DNA from: Pseudomonadota bacterium
Lineage (GTDB): Bacteria; Bdellovibrionota; Bdellovibrionia; Bdellovibrionales; JACTMU01
Direction of reading: 5' to 3'
DNA: 64,000 nucleotides
Assembly (NCBI GenBank): GCA_014584465.1
Contig: JACTMU010000097.1
Location: 22,683-86,682 of the forward strand
The notes beneath the pieces were generated by a model, which was given only the letters and a program-made list of their open reading frames with translations, was not told where the DNA came from and searched no databases. This document shows positions 54,502-63,857 of the stretch, one piece after another. Position 1 is the stretch's first letter. The number at the start of each line of letters is the position of its first letter. Both the position numbers and the translations under genes were made by a program.

Positions 54502-54780
54502 CTACGCTCCCTCAAATAGAGTGATCTTTTCACCTGGTGCCAACCTAACCAAGGCCTTCTTCCAATATCTCTTCTTTTGGAGACCGACCCGAGTGAAACG
54601 CTCTTTATCTCTACAAATCATAGTCTTCACACTCAAAACCTTAACACCAAAGAACTTCTCTACGGCCTTCTTTATGACCAACTTGTTCGCAGATCGATCA
54701 ACTTCAAAAACGTAAACTCCGCGATCACCAAGCTGAGAGTTCTTCTCTGTCACCAGTGGCTTTCGAATCACATCCAACAT
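54502..54780 (-). CDS. rplW: 50S ribosomal protein L23
   Basis: 92 residues with the L23 pattern PLVTEKNSQLGDRGVYVFEV and VEKFFGVKVLSVKTM. It forms the docking site for trigger factor and SRP at the tunnel exit. Complete. Confidence 0.96.
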   Translation of the reverse strand: MLDVIRKPLVTEKNSQLGDRGVYVFEVDRSANKLVIKKAVEKFFGVKVLSVKTMICRDKERFTRVGLQKKRYWKKALVRLAPGEKITLFEGA

Positions 54781-54783
54781 AGA

Positions 54784-55419
54784 TCAAACCCCCACGCCAA
54801 AACGCTTAATAATGACATCCAGCGCACCCTCAGTGACAATGGCGGTGTCATATTTCAAGATATCATAGACGTTAAGCCCCAAGGCTGGGTAATAGCGAAA
54901 ATCAGACAAATTTCGAGCTGCCCTCTTAAAAGAACCCTTCTCTTCCGAGTCCACAAGGATGGCCTTCTTCACTCCAAATGCCTTCAAACGCTTGGACAAT
55001 TCCCCCGTCTTCCCCTGAGATGAATCCATCCCATCCACAACATGAAGCTGACCACTACGAAGAAGATGCGAAAGGGCCATCTTCAAACCCAATTGTCGAA
55101 CTTTTTTAGGAAGAGTGTAGGAGTAATCACGAGGTTGAGGTCCAAACATCGTACCACCACCGCGAATCAGCGGAGATCGGCTCGATCCTCGACGAGCATT
55201 CCCTGTTCCCTTTTGTTTGTAGGGCTTCTTCCCCCCACCTGAGACGAGCCCTTTCGTCTTGGTCATATGGGTCCCCTGCCTACGACAAGCAAGTTGCCAT
55301 CTTACAACCTCATTGAGCAACTCTTTACGAAGAGGCACTTCAAAGATCTCTGCAGGTAGCTCTGCCGTACGAACTGCCTTCTTATCCCAATTTACAACAT
55401 CGATCGTCGTCATGACCAC
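54784..55419 (-). CDS. rplD: 50S ribosomal protein L4
   Basis: About 211 residues with the tunnel loop KGLVSGGGKKPYKQKGTGNA. In E. coli L4 represses the S10 operon; no evidence for that here. The first codon is GTG with the ATG two codons later as alternative (55413). Complete C-terminal domain. Confidence 0.96.
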   Translation of the reverse strand: MVMTTIDVVNWDKKAVRTAELPAEIFEVPLRKELLNEVVRWQLACRRQGTHMTKTKGLVSGGGKKPYKQKGTGNARRGSSRSPLIRGGGTMFGPQPRDYSYTLPKKVRQLGLKMALSHLLRSGQLHVVDGMDSSQGKTGELSKRLKAFGVKKAILVDSEEKGSFKRAARNLSDFRYYPALGLNVYDILKYDTAIVTEGALDVIIKRFGVGV

Positions 55420-55420
55420 T

Positions 55421-56095
55421 TTACCCCTTTATCAACCTTACAAGTGAGTTTGGAGCCCCTGGAAGTGAGCCTTTCACAACCAAAACCCCTTTGTCTGGTA
55501 ACACCTTCACGATCTGGACATTTTTGACCGAAACTTGCTCGTCACCATAGTGACCAGGAAGTCTCTTTCCCTTGATCACTCGTCCTGGCCACGTTCGGTT
55601 CCCGACAGATCCCGGTTGACGATGAAAGGTCGAACCGTGAGCCCCTGGACCACCTTGAAAGTTGTAACGCTTTACAACTCCCGCAAAACCGCGCCCTTTT
55701 GTTCGAGAAGTAACCTTAACGAGATCTCCAGCTACCAGACTCTCAATAGAGACCTTCTGTCCAACCTGCACGCCATTTGGCAAACTCTGACGAATCTCCC
55801 TTACAAAATAGGCGCCATTTTCAAAACCAGATTTCTTTAGATGGCCCCGCTCTGCAGCTCCTGTACGTGTCGCCCTCTTCGGCCGACATGAAATCTGAAC
55901 AGCCTCGTAACCCTCTTTGGACTTCGTCTTAATCTGGGAAACAATCCATGGCTCATACTTCAAAATGGTAACGGGAGTGACAACTCCCTGATCATCATAA
56001 AGAGTCGACATCCCAACTTTGAAGGCGTACAGCCCTTTGAGTTTAAGAGCTGAATCCCCTGATGTCTCTATTTGCTCGTTGTTTTCTCCACTCAT
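55421..56095 (-). CDS. rplC: 50S ribosomal protein L3
   Basis: 224 residues. About 16 acidic or polar residues precede the usual L3 start (LYAFKVGMSTLYDDQGVV), a small extension. The core with RGFAGVVKRYNFQGGPGAHGS and the glutamine methylation region is intact. Confidence 0.96.
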   Translation of the reverse strand: MSGENNEQIETSGDSALKLKGLYAFKVGMSTLYDDQGVVTPVTILKYEPWIVSQIKTKSKEGYEAVQISCRPKRATRTGAAERGHLKKSGFENGAYFVREIRQSLPNGVQVGQKVSIESLVAGDLVKVTSRTKGRGFAGVVKRYNFQGGPGAHGSTFHRQPGSVGNRTWPGRVIKGKRLPGHYGDEQVSVKNVQIVKVLPDKGVLVVKGSLPGAPNSLVRLIKG

Positions 56096-56120
56096 TTTTC
56101 CTACCTCTTACCCAATCACA

Positions 56121-56438
56121 TCACTCTGCCGACAACCCAATCTCAACATGCACACCGGCTGAAAGATCGAGCTTCATCAACTGATCTACAGTCTGTTGGG
56201 TTGGATCAAGAATATCCAACATTCTCTTGTGGGTTCGAATTTCAAATTGTTCACGCGACTTCTTATCCACATGCGGAGATCGAAGAACTGTGTAACGATT
56301 GATCCTTGTTGGAAGCGGTATCGGACCTGCGACACGAGCCCCCGTTCTTCGGGCAGTTTCCACAATCTCCCGAGTAGATTGATCTAATAGTTTGTGATCA
56401 AATGCCTTTAATCGAATTCTAATTCTCTGACTTTGCAT
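56121..56438 (-). CDS. rpsJ: 30S ribosomal protein S10
   Basis: 105 residues, [21 protein letters not shown] and [29 protein letters not shown]. It starts the S10 operon and has its own promoter 37-66 bp upstream. S10 (NusE) also joins transcription antitermination. Confidence 0.97.
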   Translation of the reverse strand: MQSQRIRIRLKAFDHKLLDQSTREIVETARRTGARVAGPIPLPTRINRYTVLRSPHVDKKSREQFEIRTHKRMLDILDPTQQTVDQLMKLDLSAGVHVEIGLSAE

Positions 56439-56474
56439 AACCTACTCTCTTAATTTGCTTCGTATGAAGGGCCG

Positions 56475-56504
56475 AGTATGCCTAGCTTTGAGCTAACTTG
56501 TCAA
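56475..56504 (-). promoter_or_regulatory. S10 operon promoter
   Basis: On the minus strand TTGACA and CATACT are separated by 18 bp, giving a start near 56468, about 30 bp before rpsJ. It lies in the 172-bp gap after fusA where tuf is often found. This is one of the best sigma-70-type promoters in the window. Confidence 0.75.
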
Positions 56505-56610
56505 AGAAATTTCGTGGCCAATTTCGCAGAAAATCTCACCTTTTGCTCGATTCTGAGCAATGCTCAAACACCCTCTCTGGGCGGCGCTCCCCACCAAGGA
56601 ACTCTATAGG

Positions 56611-58698
56611 CTAGGCGATCTCGCAGCCCATCTTTTCAAGGACCAATCGAGCCACCTTCTCAGGAACTAGCTCGAATGAGTCAAACTTCATCGAAAAGGT
56701 CGCTCGCCCCTGACTGACCGAGCGTATATCGGTGGCATATCCAAACATCTCCGCAAGCGGGGCTTTGGCTGAGATGATCTGACGATCCTGACGTGCTGTC
56801 ATATTGAGCACCTTTCCCCTCCGACCGGTCAAATCACCGATAATTCCGCCCATGAACTCCTCAGGTGTTACGACCTCAATATCAAAGACAGGCTCAAGAA
56901 GTTGAGGTCCGCCCTTTCGTGCTGCCTCGCGAAACGCCGCTGAGGCCGAGATGCGGTAAGCTACTTCTGAAGAGAACTCATCATGCATGCTTCCGCCAAC
57001 CAGTGCGACCTTCAAATCAACCAGGCGAAAACCAGCAAGTGGCCCATTCTCCATGGCATCGCGTACCCCTGCCTCAATGGCACTCCAAAACGGCTTTGCA
57101 ATGACATCCGGTGAAACGACAATCTCAAAAGAAAAGCCCTCTCCCAACGGTCGAGGCGAAATCTCCAGAATGCAGTGGCCATACTGACCCTGAGCCCCGG
57201 TTCCCTCTCGAAAATACTTGCTCTCACCACGAGCCATCTTCGTCAATGTTTCACGATAGGTAACTTGAGGGGTTCCCACATTGGCCTTAACTTTATGCTC
57301 ACGCAAAAGACGATCCACCAGAATCTCAAGATGGAGCTCCCCCATACCGGCAAGAAGCATCTGACCCGTTTCAGGATCTTCACTCACTCGACACGAGGGA
57401 TCCTCCAAAGCAAGCCTCTTGAGAGATTCCACCATCTTCGGTTGATCCACTGTCGACTTGGCCTCAATTGCAATTGAAATGACAGGATCAGGAAACTCGA
57501 TTGATTCCAGAGCCACCACTTGAGAATCTGTGCAAAGAGTGTCTCCCGTCGCCGCAAATTTAAGACCTACAACGGCACCTATATCCCCAGCTCGTACCTC
57601 TTTGATCTCCTCTCGACTGTTGGCATGCATCCGAACCAATCGCCCGATTCTCTCCTTCTTCCCCAAGCGCGGATTCAAAACCTGCATGCCCACGCTGAGC
57701 ACTCCTGAGTAGACTCTCACATAGGTCAACGTCCCAGCGAAGGGATCCCCTGCGATCTTAAAGGCAAGCGCCGCCAATGGCCCCTGGGAAGAGGTTGTGC
57801 AGGTGATCTTATCTTCAAAGTTAGATCCACCCTTTGCAATCATAGGTGGCACATCCAAAGGACTTGGCAAATAGTCTACAACAGCATCAAGCAGTGGTTG
57901 AACCCCTTTGTTCTTAAAAGCTGAACCACAAAGGACTGGTACTGCCTTTTGACTCAAAACGATCTGTCGAAGGGCCCCTTTCAACTCCTTCGGAGCAATC
58001 TCCTCACCGTTGAGATATTTGTCCATAAGACGATCATCAAGCTCTGAAATTCTTTCGATCATCTCATCTCGTCGATTCTGAGCGATCTCTTTCAATTCGG
58101 ATGGGATCTCCTCAACTTGATAGGATTCACCCAATCCCTCAGAGGACCAAATCAGCGCCCTCTGCTCAATGAGATCGACAACGCCTCGAAACTCACCCTC
58201 CGCACCAATAGGCCACTGGATCGCAATAGGATGAGCACCCAGACGTTCTTTCAATGAGACCAGATTCATGGCAAAATCGGCACCCACGCGGTCCAATTTA
58301 TTTACAAAGACCAGACGTGGAACATGATACTTCTCCGCTTGACGCCAAACGGTCTCCGTCTGAGGCTCAACCCCACTGACACCATCAAGAAGAGCCACAG
58401 CCCCATCAAGGACTCGCAAGGATCTCTCCACTTCGATCGTAAAATCAACATGTCCAGGAGTATCAATCAGATTGAGCTTATGATCTTTCCAATAGCAGGT
58501 GGTCGCCGCGGAGGTGATAGTAATACCACGCTCCTGCTCCTGCTCCATCCAGTCCATGGTGGCACTCCCCTCATGGACTTCACCAATCTTGTGACTTTTT
58601 CCAGAATAGAAGAGGATCCTCTCGGTCGTTGTGGTTTTACCTGCATCAATGTGAGCCATGATGCCAAGGTTGCGAGTCCACTTAAGATCAGGATCCAT
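56611..58698 (-). CDS. fusA: Elongation factor G
   Basis: 695 residues, all five domains. G1 [12 protein letters not shown], the switch region [12 protein letters not shown]3 DTPGHVD and G4 NKLDRVGAD are intact. It drives ribosomal translocation and recycling. It follows rpsG by 9 bp in the str operon. tuf does not follow. The domain IV tip region ([20 protein letters not shown]-like) looks normal. Confidence 0.97.
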   Translation of the reverse strand: MDPDLKWTRNLGIMAHIDAGKTTTTERILFYSGKSHKIGEVHEGSATMDWMEQEQERGITITSAATTCYWKDHKLNLIDTPGHVDFTIEVERSLRVLDGAVALLDGVSGVEPQTETVWRQAEKYHVPRLVFVNKLDRVGADFAMNLVSLKERLGAHPIAIQWPIGAEGEFRGVVDLIEQRALIWSSEGLGESYQVEEIPSELKEIAQNRRDEMIERISELDDRLMDKYLNGEEIAPKELKGALRQIVLSQKAVPVLCGSAFKNKGVQPLLDAVVDYLPSPLDVPPMIAKGGSNFEDKITCTTSSQGPLAALAFKIAGDPFAGTLTYVRVYSGVLSVGMQVLNPRLGKKERIGRLVRMHANSREEIKEVRAGDIGAVVGLKFAATGDTLCTDSQVVALESIEFPDPVISIAIEAKSTVDQPKMVESLKRLALEDPSCRVSEDPETGQMLLAGMGELHLEILVDRLLREHKVKANVGTPQVTYRETLTKMARGESKYFREGTGAQGQYGHCILEISPRPLGEGFSFEIVVSPDVIAKPFWSAIEAGVRDAMENGPLAGFRLVDLKVALVGGSMHDEFSSEVAYRISASAAFREAARKGGPQLLEPVFDIEVVTPEEFMGGIIGDLTGRRGKVLNMTARQDRQIISAKAPLAEMFGYATDIRSVSQGRATFSMKFDSFELVPEKVARLVLEKMGCEIA

Positions 58699-58707
58699 CG
58701 AATGAAA

Positions 58708-59181
58708 TTACCAGTTGTAGTGAGAAAATGCTTTGTTGGCGTCGGCCATCCGATGCACATCCTCTCTTTTCTTTATGGCATTACCTCGATTGTTGTAGGC
58801 ATCAGCCAATTCAGCTGAAAGTCGTTGTGCCATCGTCTTCTCGCCACGCTCCCGTGAATACTCAACAAGCCACCTGAGCGATAAAGCCGTACGCCGACTG
58901 GGCCTAACATCCACAGGAACCTGGTAAGTGGCCCCGCCAACCCGACGAGAACGAACTTCGAGGCTCGGCTTCACATTCTCAACAGCCTTCTTGAAGACTG
59001 AAATTGGCTCTTCACCAGGAACCTTCTCCTTTAGCTCATCAAGAGCTGAATAGAAGATCCTCTGGGCAATTCCCTTTTTGCCGCTCTCCAAAAGTTTATT
59101 GATGAACTTAGCAACCAGAACGTCATTGTAGACGGGATCTGGCACAATATCTCTTTTAAAATTACTCTTACGACGTGACAT
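58708..59181 (-). CDS. rpsG: 30S ribosomal protein S7
   Basis: 157 residues, from [21 protein letters not shown] to the C-terminal NKAFSHYNW. The 16S-binding helices [20 protein letters not shown] are present. It follows rpsL by 14 bp. In E. coli S7 represses the str operon. Confidence 0.97.
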   Translation of the reverse strand: MSRRKSNFKRDIVPDPVYNDVLVAKFINKLLESGKKGIAQRIFYSALDELKEKVPGEEPISVFKKAVENVKPSLEVRSRRVGGATYQVPVDVRPSRRTALSLRWLVEYSRERGEKTMAQRLSAELADAYNNRGNAIKKREDVHRMADANKAFSHYNW

Positions 59182-59195
59182 CTACGATCTCCTCA

Positions 59196-59570
59196 CTACT
59201 TCTTAGGTCGTTTCGTTCCATATTTGGATCGCCCATTCAACCGACCGTTGACTCCCTGGGTATCAAGCACACCTCGAACAATGTGATAACGAACCCCAGG
59301 CAGATCCTTCACCCTTCCCCCTCGAATCAATACCACGCTATGCTCCTGCAGGTTATGGCCAATCCCGGGGATGTAAGAGTTCACCTCATAACCGTTGGAC
59401 AATCTCACCCTCGCAACCTTCCTCAATGCAGAATTTGGCTTCTTGGGAGTTGTGGTGAAAACTCGAGTGCAAACTCCTCGACGCTGTGGACACCTTGTAA
59501 GGGCCGGCGACGCGGTTTTGGTCTTCTGTACGACCCGTGCCTGACGGATCAATTGATTAATCGTTGGCAT
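59196..59570 (-). CDS. rpsL: 30S ribosomal protein S12
   Basis: 124 residues from the ATG at 59570 ([15 protein letters not shown]); the track start 57 codons upstream lies in the leader. Decoding-site segments [13 protein letters not shown] and [12 protein letters not shown] have the lysines found in streptomycin-sensitive wild types. It opens the str operon, with GAGG about six bases before the ATG. Confidence 0.96.
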   Translation of the reverse strand: MPTINQLIRQARVVQKTKTASPALTRCPQRRGVCTRVFTTTPKKPNSALRKVARVRLSNGYEVNSYIPGIGHNLQEHSVVLIRGGRVKDLPGVRYHIVRGVLDTQGVNGRLNGRSKYGTKRPKK

Positions 59571-59618
59571 CAATACCTCAATCAAAATGGCTGTTGAACG
59601 AATATGCAGAACCAGCAA

Positions 59619-59645
59619 GCTATATTGAAGCTCACGCCACGTCAA
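59619..59645 (-). promoter_or_regulatory. str operon (rpsL) promoter
   Basis: On the minus strand TTGACG and TATAGC are separated by 15 bp, with a start near 59612, about 42 bp before rpsL. The layout resembles the phaR candidate. Confidence 0.55.
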
Positions 59646-59821
59646 GCCTATTCCTAAAGCCCCATAAACCCAGCCATTGTGGAATCTGGTTCGAACCCGG
59701 TCCCGATGATGAGGGAAGATTGCCTCTTGCGAAAACTCCACTTATGGAACACAATTTGCTCACGAAAGGTTCAAGGGGTCAGAAGGGGCCCGTCAAGTTC
59801 AATATAACGTAGGCGGTCATA

Positions 59822-60805
59822 ATGGATATGAAAAAAATCCACTGGAAGGCTATCATTATTTCAGGGTTCTACTCTTGGACCACAGCCATTGTGGCCACTC
59901 CGACTCTGGCCGTTGACGTGAAATCGAATGGAACAGGGGCTCTACGCACCAGCCAACGCGGCACTCAAGAATCCGCTGAACAGAATTCAAGATCTTCCAT
60001 TCAAGATAAAGGACGAGATCAAGCTCGCAGTGGTGCGATGTTTGACCCAGAAACTCTCTACCTAAAAGAGGAGAGCACTCTTCATAAAGAGGAGAAGTCT
60101 GGCTCTAAAAATGCAAAAGGACATTACTTCTCCACCTCCTACGTCGGAGAGTATTTCACACCGACTCTCTTGCCCTCCGAGAATCCCTATGAAAGCCGCT
60201 TGGTCTTCCACAACCACTATTTAGAAGCCCGCTATACCTTTCAGCCCGACTGGTGGATTGCGACAGGTATCCCGTTTGGAAATGCCACGGAGCGCGGCAA
60301 TGAATCTATTGTAATAGGAGATGTTCCACTTTATTTGGGGTTTCCAATCTTTGGAAGCCACGCCACCTCAACCCACATCCGTGGCCAGATGAGAGTCAGC
60401 ATGCCAACGAGCGAAGCTTCGCTACGTGCCGCAAAGGCCTTTCAGGTGCGCCCTCGATTCGATGTCGGGCAGAAGTTGGGAGGACCATTTTCCGTTTCCT
60501 ATCGGTTTAAGGGGTACTTCAATGAGTACTATGTCGAGAACCCTCGACAGCTCCTCTCCATGTACACCCATTATGTTGAGGGTGGGTGGAGTTTAACGCG
60601 ATCCTTCTCACTCCTTTTTGGCATTGAACACTATGAGACCTACATCTCCACGATGGATCCAATTCTAAACAACTTCTGGGAGCCCGGCATTGGATACAAC
60701 TACAACCATAAGTTCATCGTCGCCGCCTACTGGTTGGCGCCCTTTGAAAGCCCGGCCACCGACAACTCCAAACTTGCAATGGCCCTCTACTGGACATTTC
60801 TCTGA
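59822..60805 (+). CDS. Outer-membrane beta-barrel protein, unknown family
   Basis: 327 residues. A signal peptide (IIISGFYSWTTAIVATPTLA) is followed by about 75 polar residues and a beta-rich region with many aromatic alternations (YLEARYTFQPDWWIATGIPF, GIGYNYNHKFIVAAYWLAPF). The C-terminus ALYWTFL fits an outer-membrane insertion signal. It resembles small transporter-like barrels of unknown role. The gene is divergent from the ribosomal cluster and 53 bp before a monohaem lipoprotein gene on the same strand. That neighbour may be co-transcribed. Confidence 0.75.
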   Translation: MDMKKIHWKAIIISGFYSWTTAIVATPTLAVDVKSNGTGALRTSQRGTQESAEQNSRSSIQDKGRDQARSGAMFDPETLYLKEESTLHKEEKSGSKNAKGHYFSTSYVGEYFTPTLLPSENPYESRLVFHNHYLEARYTFQPDWWIATGIPFGNATERGNESIVIGDVPLYLGFPIFGSHATSTHIRGQMRVSMPTSEASLRAAKAFQVRPRFDVGQKLGGPFSVSYRFKGYFNEYYVENPRQLLSMYTHYVEGGWSLTRSFSLLFGIEHYETYISTMDPILNNFWEPGIGYNYNHKFIVAAYWLAPFESPATDNSKLAMALYWTFL

Positions 60806-60858
60806 TTTCCGGGTAACCCGTTGAAAATGGCAATCACTCACTCTTCAAGGGAGTCGCT

Positions 60859-61347
60859 ATGATCCGATGGGAAATGTCGAAAATCTGGAGGGCTTTGAAC
60901 TTCATTGGGGGCTTGACCCTTGTTTCCATCCTGTACACTTCGTGCGGAGAAAGGGGCACTGACAGCGTGGAGCCCACCTTCTCCTCCCTCTACGCAAACT
61001 ACTTTTCATCGGCCTGTGTTCAGTGCCACTCTCCTGGTACCGACGCTTATGACGATGGAGTTCTCTTTGATTTTACCACTCAGGAGTCGGCCTATGATTC
61101 CCTCTTGAGCAGAACGGTGACTAGCCCCAGCAACCCAGGCCTCTGCCTTGGGGTGAAGATCGTTGACGCTGGAAACGCCAAGAACTCCTATCTGACGGGA
61201 GTTTTGCTTGGCAGTTACAATACAAATAACTTTGCAGGAGTGAGTGGGTGCCGACCGGATCAGGGCCACATCAATCGAAACGATTTTCCCTCGTCAGCTC
61301 AATCGGCACTCCTCAACTGGATCAATGAGGGGGCTCAGAACAACTGA
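60859..61347 (+). CDS. Monohaem cytochrome c-like lipoprotein
   Basis: 162 residues with a lipoprotein signal (LVSILYTSC, Cys29) and a single haem motif ACVQCHSPG soon after. The segment from FSSLYANYFSSACVQCH to the C-terminal SAQSALLNWINEGAQ has the outline of cytochrome c-like domains often fused to outer-membrane or surface lipoproteins. No obvious Met ligand lies where class I cytochromes have it. A good SD (AAGGGAG) precedes the ATG. It may work with the beta-barrel encoded just upstream, but this is position-based. Confidence 0.75.
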   Translation: MIRWEMSKIWRALNFIGGLTLVSILYTSCGERGTDSVEPTFSSLYANYFSSACVQCHSPGTDAYDDGVLFDFTTQESAYDSLLSRTVTSPSNPGLCLGVKIVDAGNAKNSYLTGVLLGSYNTNNFAGVSGCRPDQGHINRNDFPSSAQSALLNWINEGAQNN

Positions 61348-61350
61348 GCC
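61332..61350. terminator. Possible terminator hairpin between convergent genes
   Basis: GGCTCAG and CTGAGCC form a 7-bp stem around AACAA, spanning the stop codon of the monohaem lipoprotein gene. There is no T-run after it, so rho-independent function is doubtful. Confidence 0.3.
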
Positions 61351-61359
61351 ATTTGGCCT

Positions 61360-62025
61360 CTACCAAGTAAAGCCCAGGGCTCCTTGTGAAATGGTCATCG
61401 ATTCGTCCTCCACTTTAAGATTCATGGCCGTATACTCCACAAAGACGAACTTCCAACGTAGACCCACGGAACCACCCATCAAACCGTAGGAGTTGTTCTC
61501 CGAGGTCTTAATGGAATTTGTGGTCACATCTGCGGCGGTCATTCGTGCCACATACTTTGGAACCAAATAGATAAGAAACTCATCGGAAAAGTGATAATTC
61601 AGGAATACGGGAATCTCAATGTCCGTCAACGAAGAGCTCGAGCCATTCTGTTCGTCTCCAGAGCTAAAGCTGACCATCTGAGCATTGAGCCCCAAGGAGA
61701 GTTTAAAGCTATGATCTATAAGTTTGTACTTTGTTCCCGCACCAAAGGCCGTCCCATTGGTCCGTCCATTCACCTCCCAATTGTCTGTGATCCCGTACCG
61801 AACCAAGACGTCCGTCGATGGCACTGAAACCTTGGTCCCAACGGTTCCCTTTGCTCCCGAAGAACCGTCAGATGTAACTTCCGCTGACATCTGCCCCACG
61901 GCCACGGTGTACTTGAACTCTCCATTCTTTGCAGTTGTCGCATCCTGCAAGGTGGAAAGACTGGTGCATCCCAACGCAAACGTGGCCAACAACAACATTG
62001 ATCCCGACAAACGATACTTCCTCAT
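61360..62025 (-). CDS. Lipid-anchored outer-membrane beta-barrel-like protein
   Basis: 221 residues from the ATG at 62025, which has a perfect AGGAGG SD; the track start at 62091 adds 22 residues. The signal ends in ALGC, a lipobox, and the mature part is a beta-rich domain of about eight to ten strands ending in the aromatic GALGFTW, as in small outer-membrane barrels. A lipobox together with a barrel is unusual but known. The sequence is rich in Ser, Thr and Gly. I do not recognise the family. It converges with the monohaem lipoprotein gene. Confidence 0.7.
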   Translation of the reverse strand: MRKYRLSGSMLLLATFALGCTSLSTLQDATTAKNGEFKYTVAVGQMSAEVTSDGSSGAKGTVGTKVSVPSTDVLVRYGITDNWEVNGRTNGTAFGAGTKYKLIDHSFKLSLGLNAQMVSFSSGDEQNGSSSSLTDIEIPVFLNYHFSDEFLIYLVPKYVARMTAADVTTNSIKTSENNSYGLMGGSVGLRWKFVFVEYTAMNLKVEDESMTISQGALGFTW

Positions 62026-62245
62026 GGTGCCTCCTATTTTGATTTTAATCTTAACCTTCATCGGATCGAAGGATCGCTCCGTGTGATCCATCGAAACACT
62101 CTCTCAACTCTTGTTATTTCACGAAGATTCAGGTCGTATCATGATCAATTTTTATAATTTGTCTGAAATAGTTATCAAAAACATCAAACAGATTTCAGTC
62201 TCCAGTCTTCAGCTTTTGGATAAAGGCATAAAGCATTTTGCCTCG

Positions 62246-62479
62246 TCAGTAAAATCTATGGGTGAGTGGAGGCTCGGGTAGCTTCCCAAGACTATGATAT
62301 AAGGCTATTTCTATACATTTGTACTGCCTAAATCCGTAGGATTTTCTCATAGTGAGTTTTGCTTTATTGTTTAAACCCTCCACGATGCCCGATAAAAGCT
62401 GTAAAAATTGTCTTAAAACGAGAGAGTTTTGAGGGTAGATATTATTGCGATCGATACCAAATACCGATTCCTGCGTAAA
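62246..62479 (-). pseudogene. Remnant of an ISL3-family transposase (C-terminal end)
   Basis: Not in the ORF track. The minus strand between 62479 and the TGA at 62246 reads 77 codons, including SGIVEGLNNKAKLTMRKSYG and the end KLPEPPLTHRFY. This matches the conserved C-terminus of ISL3 (IS204/IS1001/IS1165-type) transposases, where a GxxEGxNNKxK motif carries the last catalytic acidic residue. A TAG stop just upstream closes the frame and no start or upstream domains remain, so it is a decayed fragment. It abuts the DUF2254 gene stop. Confidence 0.8.
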
Positions 62480-62490
62480 CTATCAGACAA

Positions 62491-63774
62491 CTAGCAGATG
62501 CCATTTTCATTCCAGGCATTTGTTACGAGATCTTTTTCAAATTGAGTTTTCATAGTCAGGCTAGAATGTTGTTTATTAAATTCAGCGTAGAGATCACAAC
62601 CAATCTGATATTCAGGATCATAAAGTTTTAAGGATTTTAGCGTTTCTTGAATTCGAACCCCAATTTCAAACATCGTGGCACCATCTCGGGCAATCGGCGC
62701 AAATACGGATGCGATCAACTCACTACCTTGAAGTGATGGAACAAAAACTCTTGAATAACGGACTTCATTCTGTCGATCGCCAGCTTCTCGGATCAAGTCA
62801 GTGCGCATTTTAAGCAAGCGCGTGGCGGAATTGATGACCTCAAGTGCCGTTCCCGGATCGTTAATTCCCGCCGAGAGGGCCCGAGAGGCAATTTCAGACA
62901 AGAGCACAAAACCGAACCGAGGATCCTGATCAAACGTTCGAATATTTTCGATCTCAAAATGAGAGGCGATACCTTTCAGGCATTCGAGATCAACACTTGT
63001 ATTCACCGTTGCGAGAGGCCGATCCGGGTAAATAAAACTACCTGGTAGAATTGCTAAAGAAATCGTGATATCATAATCTTCGCAAATTTTTTGAATCGCT
63101 TTCATATCAATGAGTACTACAAAACCAACTTTCTCTGAAGTAATTACAATTTGCTGGGCATCAGAGCTAAAAGGATCCGCTTCCAATCGCTGCCCCCCCA
63201 GATACGGTTCACTTATCCGTTCTTTAATTGCCAATAGCGTGACCCTTTCTATTTCGGAGATCGTGTTGCCCACTTGTCCAACCGTCGATAATTGATCAAC
63301 CCACTTTATAATAGTTGCAACGATCACTATGATAACTACGATCGTGACTAAAAAAAGAATTAAGCGGCCGTCGCCACCATAAACGTTGGTGGCTAATGCA
63401 ACAATACCCACAATGCTGTAAAGAAACGCACCAATAAAGGTGGCAACTGTTCTCTGTGCACTCTGATTTTCAATTAATAACTTAGTAGCTCTCGGCGTTG
63501 CGTTACTCGATATATTTCCATATGACGCGACCATAATAGCGAGAGAAAAGGTGGCCACCGTGAGCATGCTCGATGCCAAAATAGTCAAAATATTGCCAAC
63601 TGCGGACACACCAATTAGATTTGAAATTTCATCAGGAACAAGATCCCTAACAAACAATGCAACGAAAGCTGTGGCAATTCCAACGAGCGCGTAAAGGAAG
63701 GATCGGACCCAAATTCGCTTAGATATTTTGGAGATTAAGAATAAAAATCTAGTTGCTGATAATTTAACGTTCAC
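62491..63774 (-). CDS. DUF2254 family membrane protein
   Basis: 427 residues. Four membrane helices in the first 160 residues (FLYALVGIATAFVALFV; VGNILTILASSMLTVATFSLAIMVA; TFIGAFLYSIVGIVALATN; LFLVTIVVIIVIVATII) are followed by a cytoplasmic domain with the DUF2254 motif SRALSAGINDPGTALEVI. Function unknown. Start is GTG, overlapped by the stop of a 28-codon ORF (GTGA). Codon use looks more A/T-rich than in the ribosomal region, and an ISL3 remnant sits directly downstream, so the gene may have been acquired. Confidence 0.88.
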   Translation of the reverse strand: MNVKLSATRFLFLISKISKRIWVRSFLYALVGIATAFVALFVRDLVPDEISNLIGVSAVGNILTILASSMLTVATFSLAIMVASYGNISSNATPRATKLLIENQSAQRTVATFIGAFLYSIVGIVALATNVYGGDGRLILFLVTIVVIIVIVATIIKWVDQLSTVGQVGNTISEIERVTLLAIKERISEPYLGGQRLEADPFSSDAQQIVITSEKVGFVVLIDMKAIQKICEDYDITISLAILPGSFIYPDRPLATVNTSVDLECLKGIASHFEIENIRTFDQDPRFGFVLLSEIASRALSAGINDPGTALEVINSATRLLKMRTDLIREAGDRQNEVRYSRVFVPSLQGSELIASVFAPIARDGATMFEIGVRIQETLKSLKLYDPEYQIGCDLYAEFNKQHSSLTMKTQFEKDLVTNAWNENGIC

Positions 63775-63857
63775 TTGTGAGTCACATTGTTTTGCATCGT
63801 TAGGGCTCGCTTTTCAAAAATCCTATTTTTCTCAATCTTGGGGCCTTCCTTATTCAT
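63771..63857 (-). CDS. 28-residue upstream ORF coupled to the DUF2254 gene
   Basis: The minus strand encodes MNKEGPKIEKNRIFEKRALT and eight more residues. AAAGGAG lies seven bases before the ATG, a stronger SD than any before the DUF2254 start. Its TGA overlaps the GTG of DUF2254 by two bases. It may be a leader peptide enabling coupled translation; no known family. It could also be a chance ORF using the real SD region. Confidence 0.45.
   Translation of the reverse strand: MNKEGPKIEKNRIFEKRALTMQNNVTHK

Noticed and set aside
59686-59712. tRNA T-arm-like sequence CTGGTTCGAACCCGG
   Set aside because: No acceptor stem, D-arm or anticodon arm can be assembled around it, so it is not a tRNA. It could be an old attachment-site fragment, but there is no further support.
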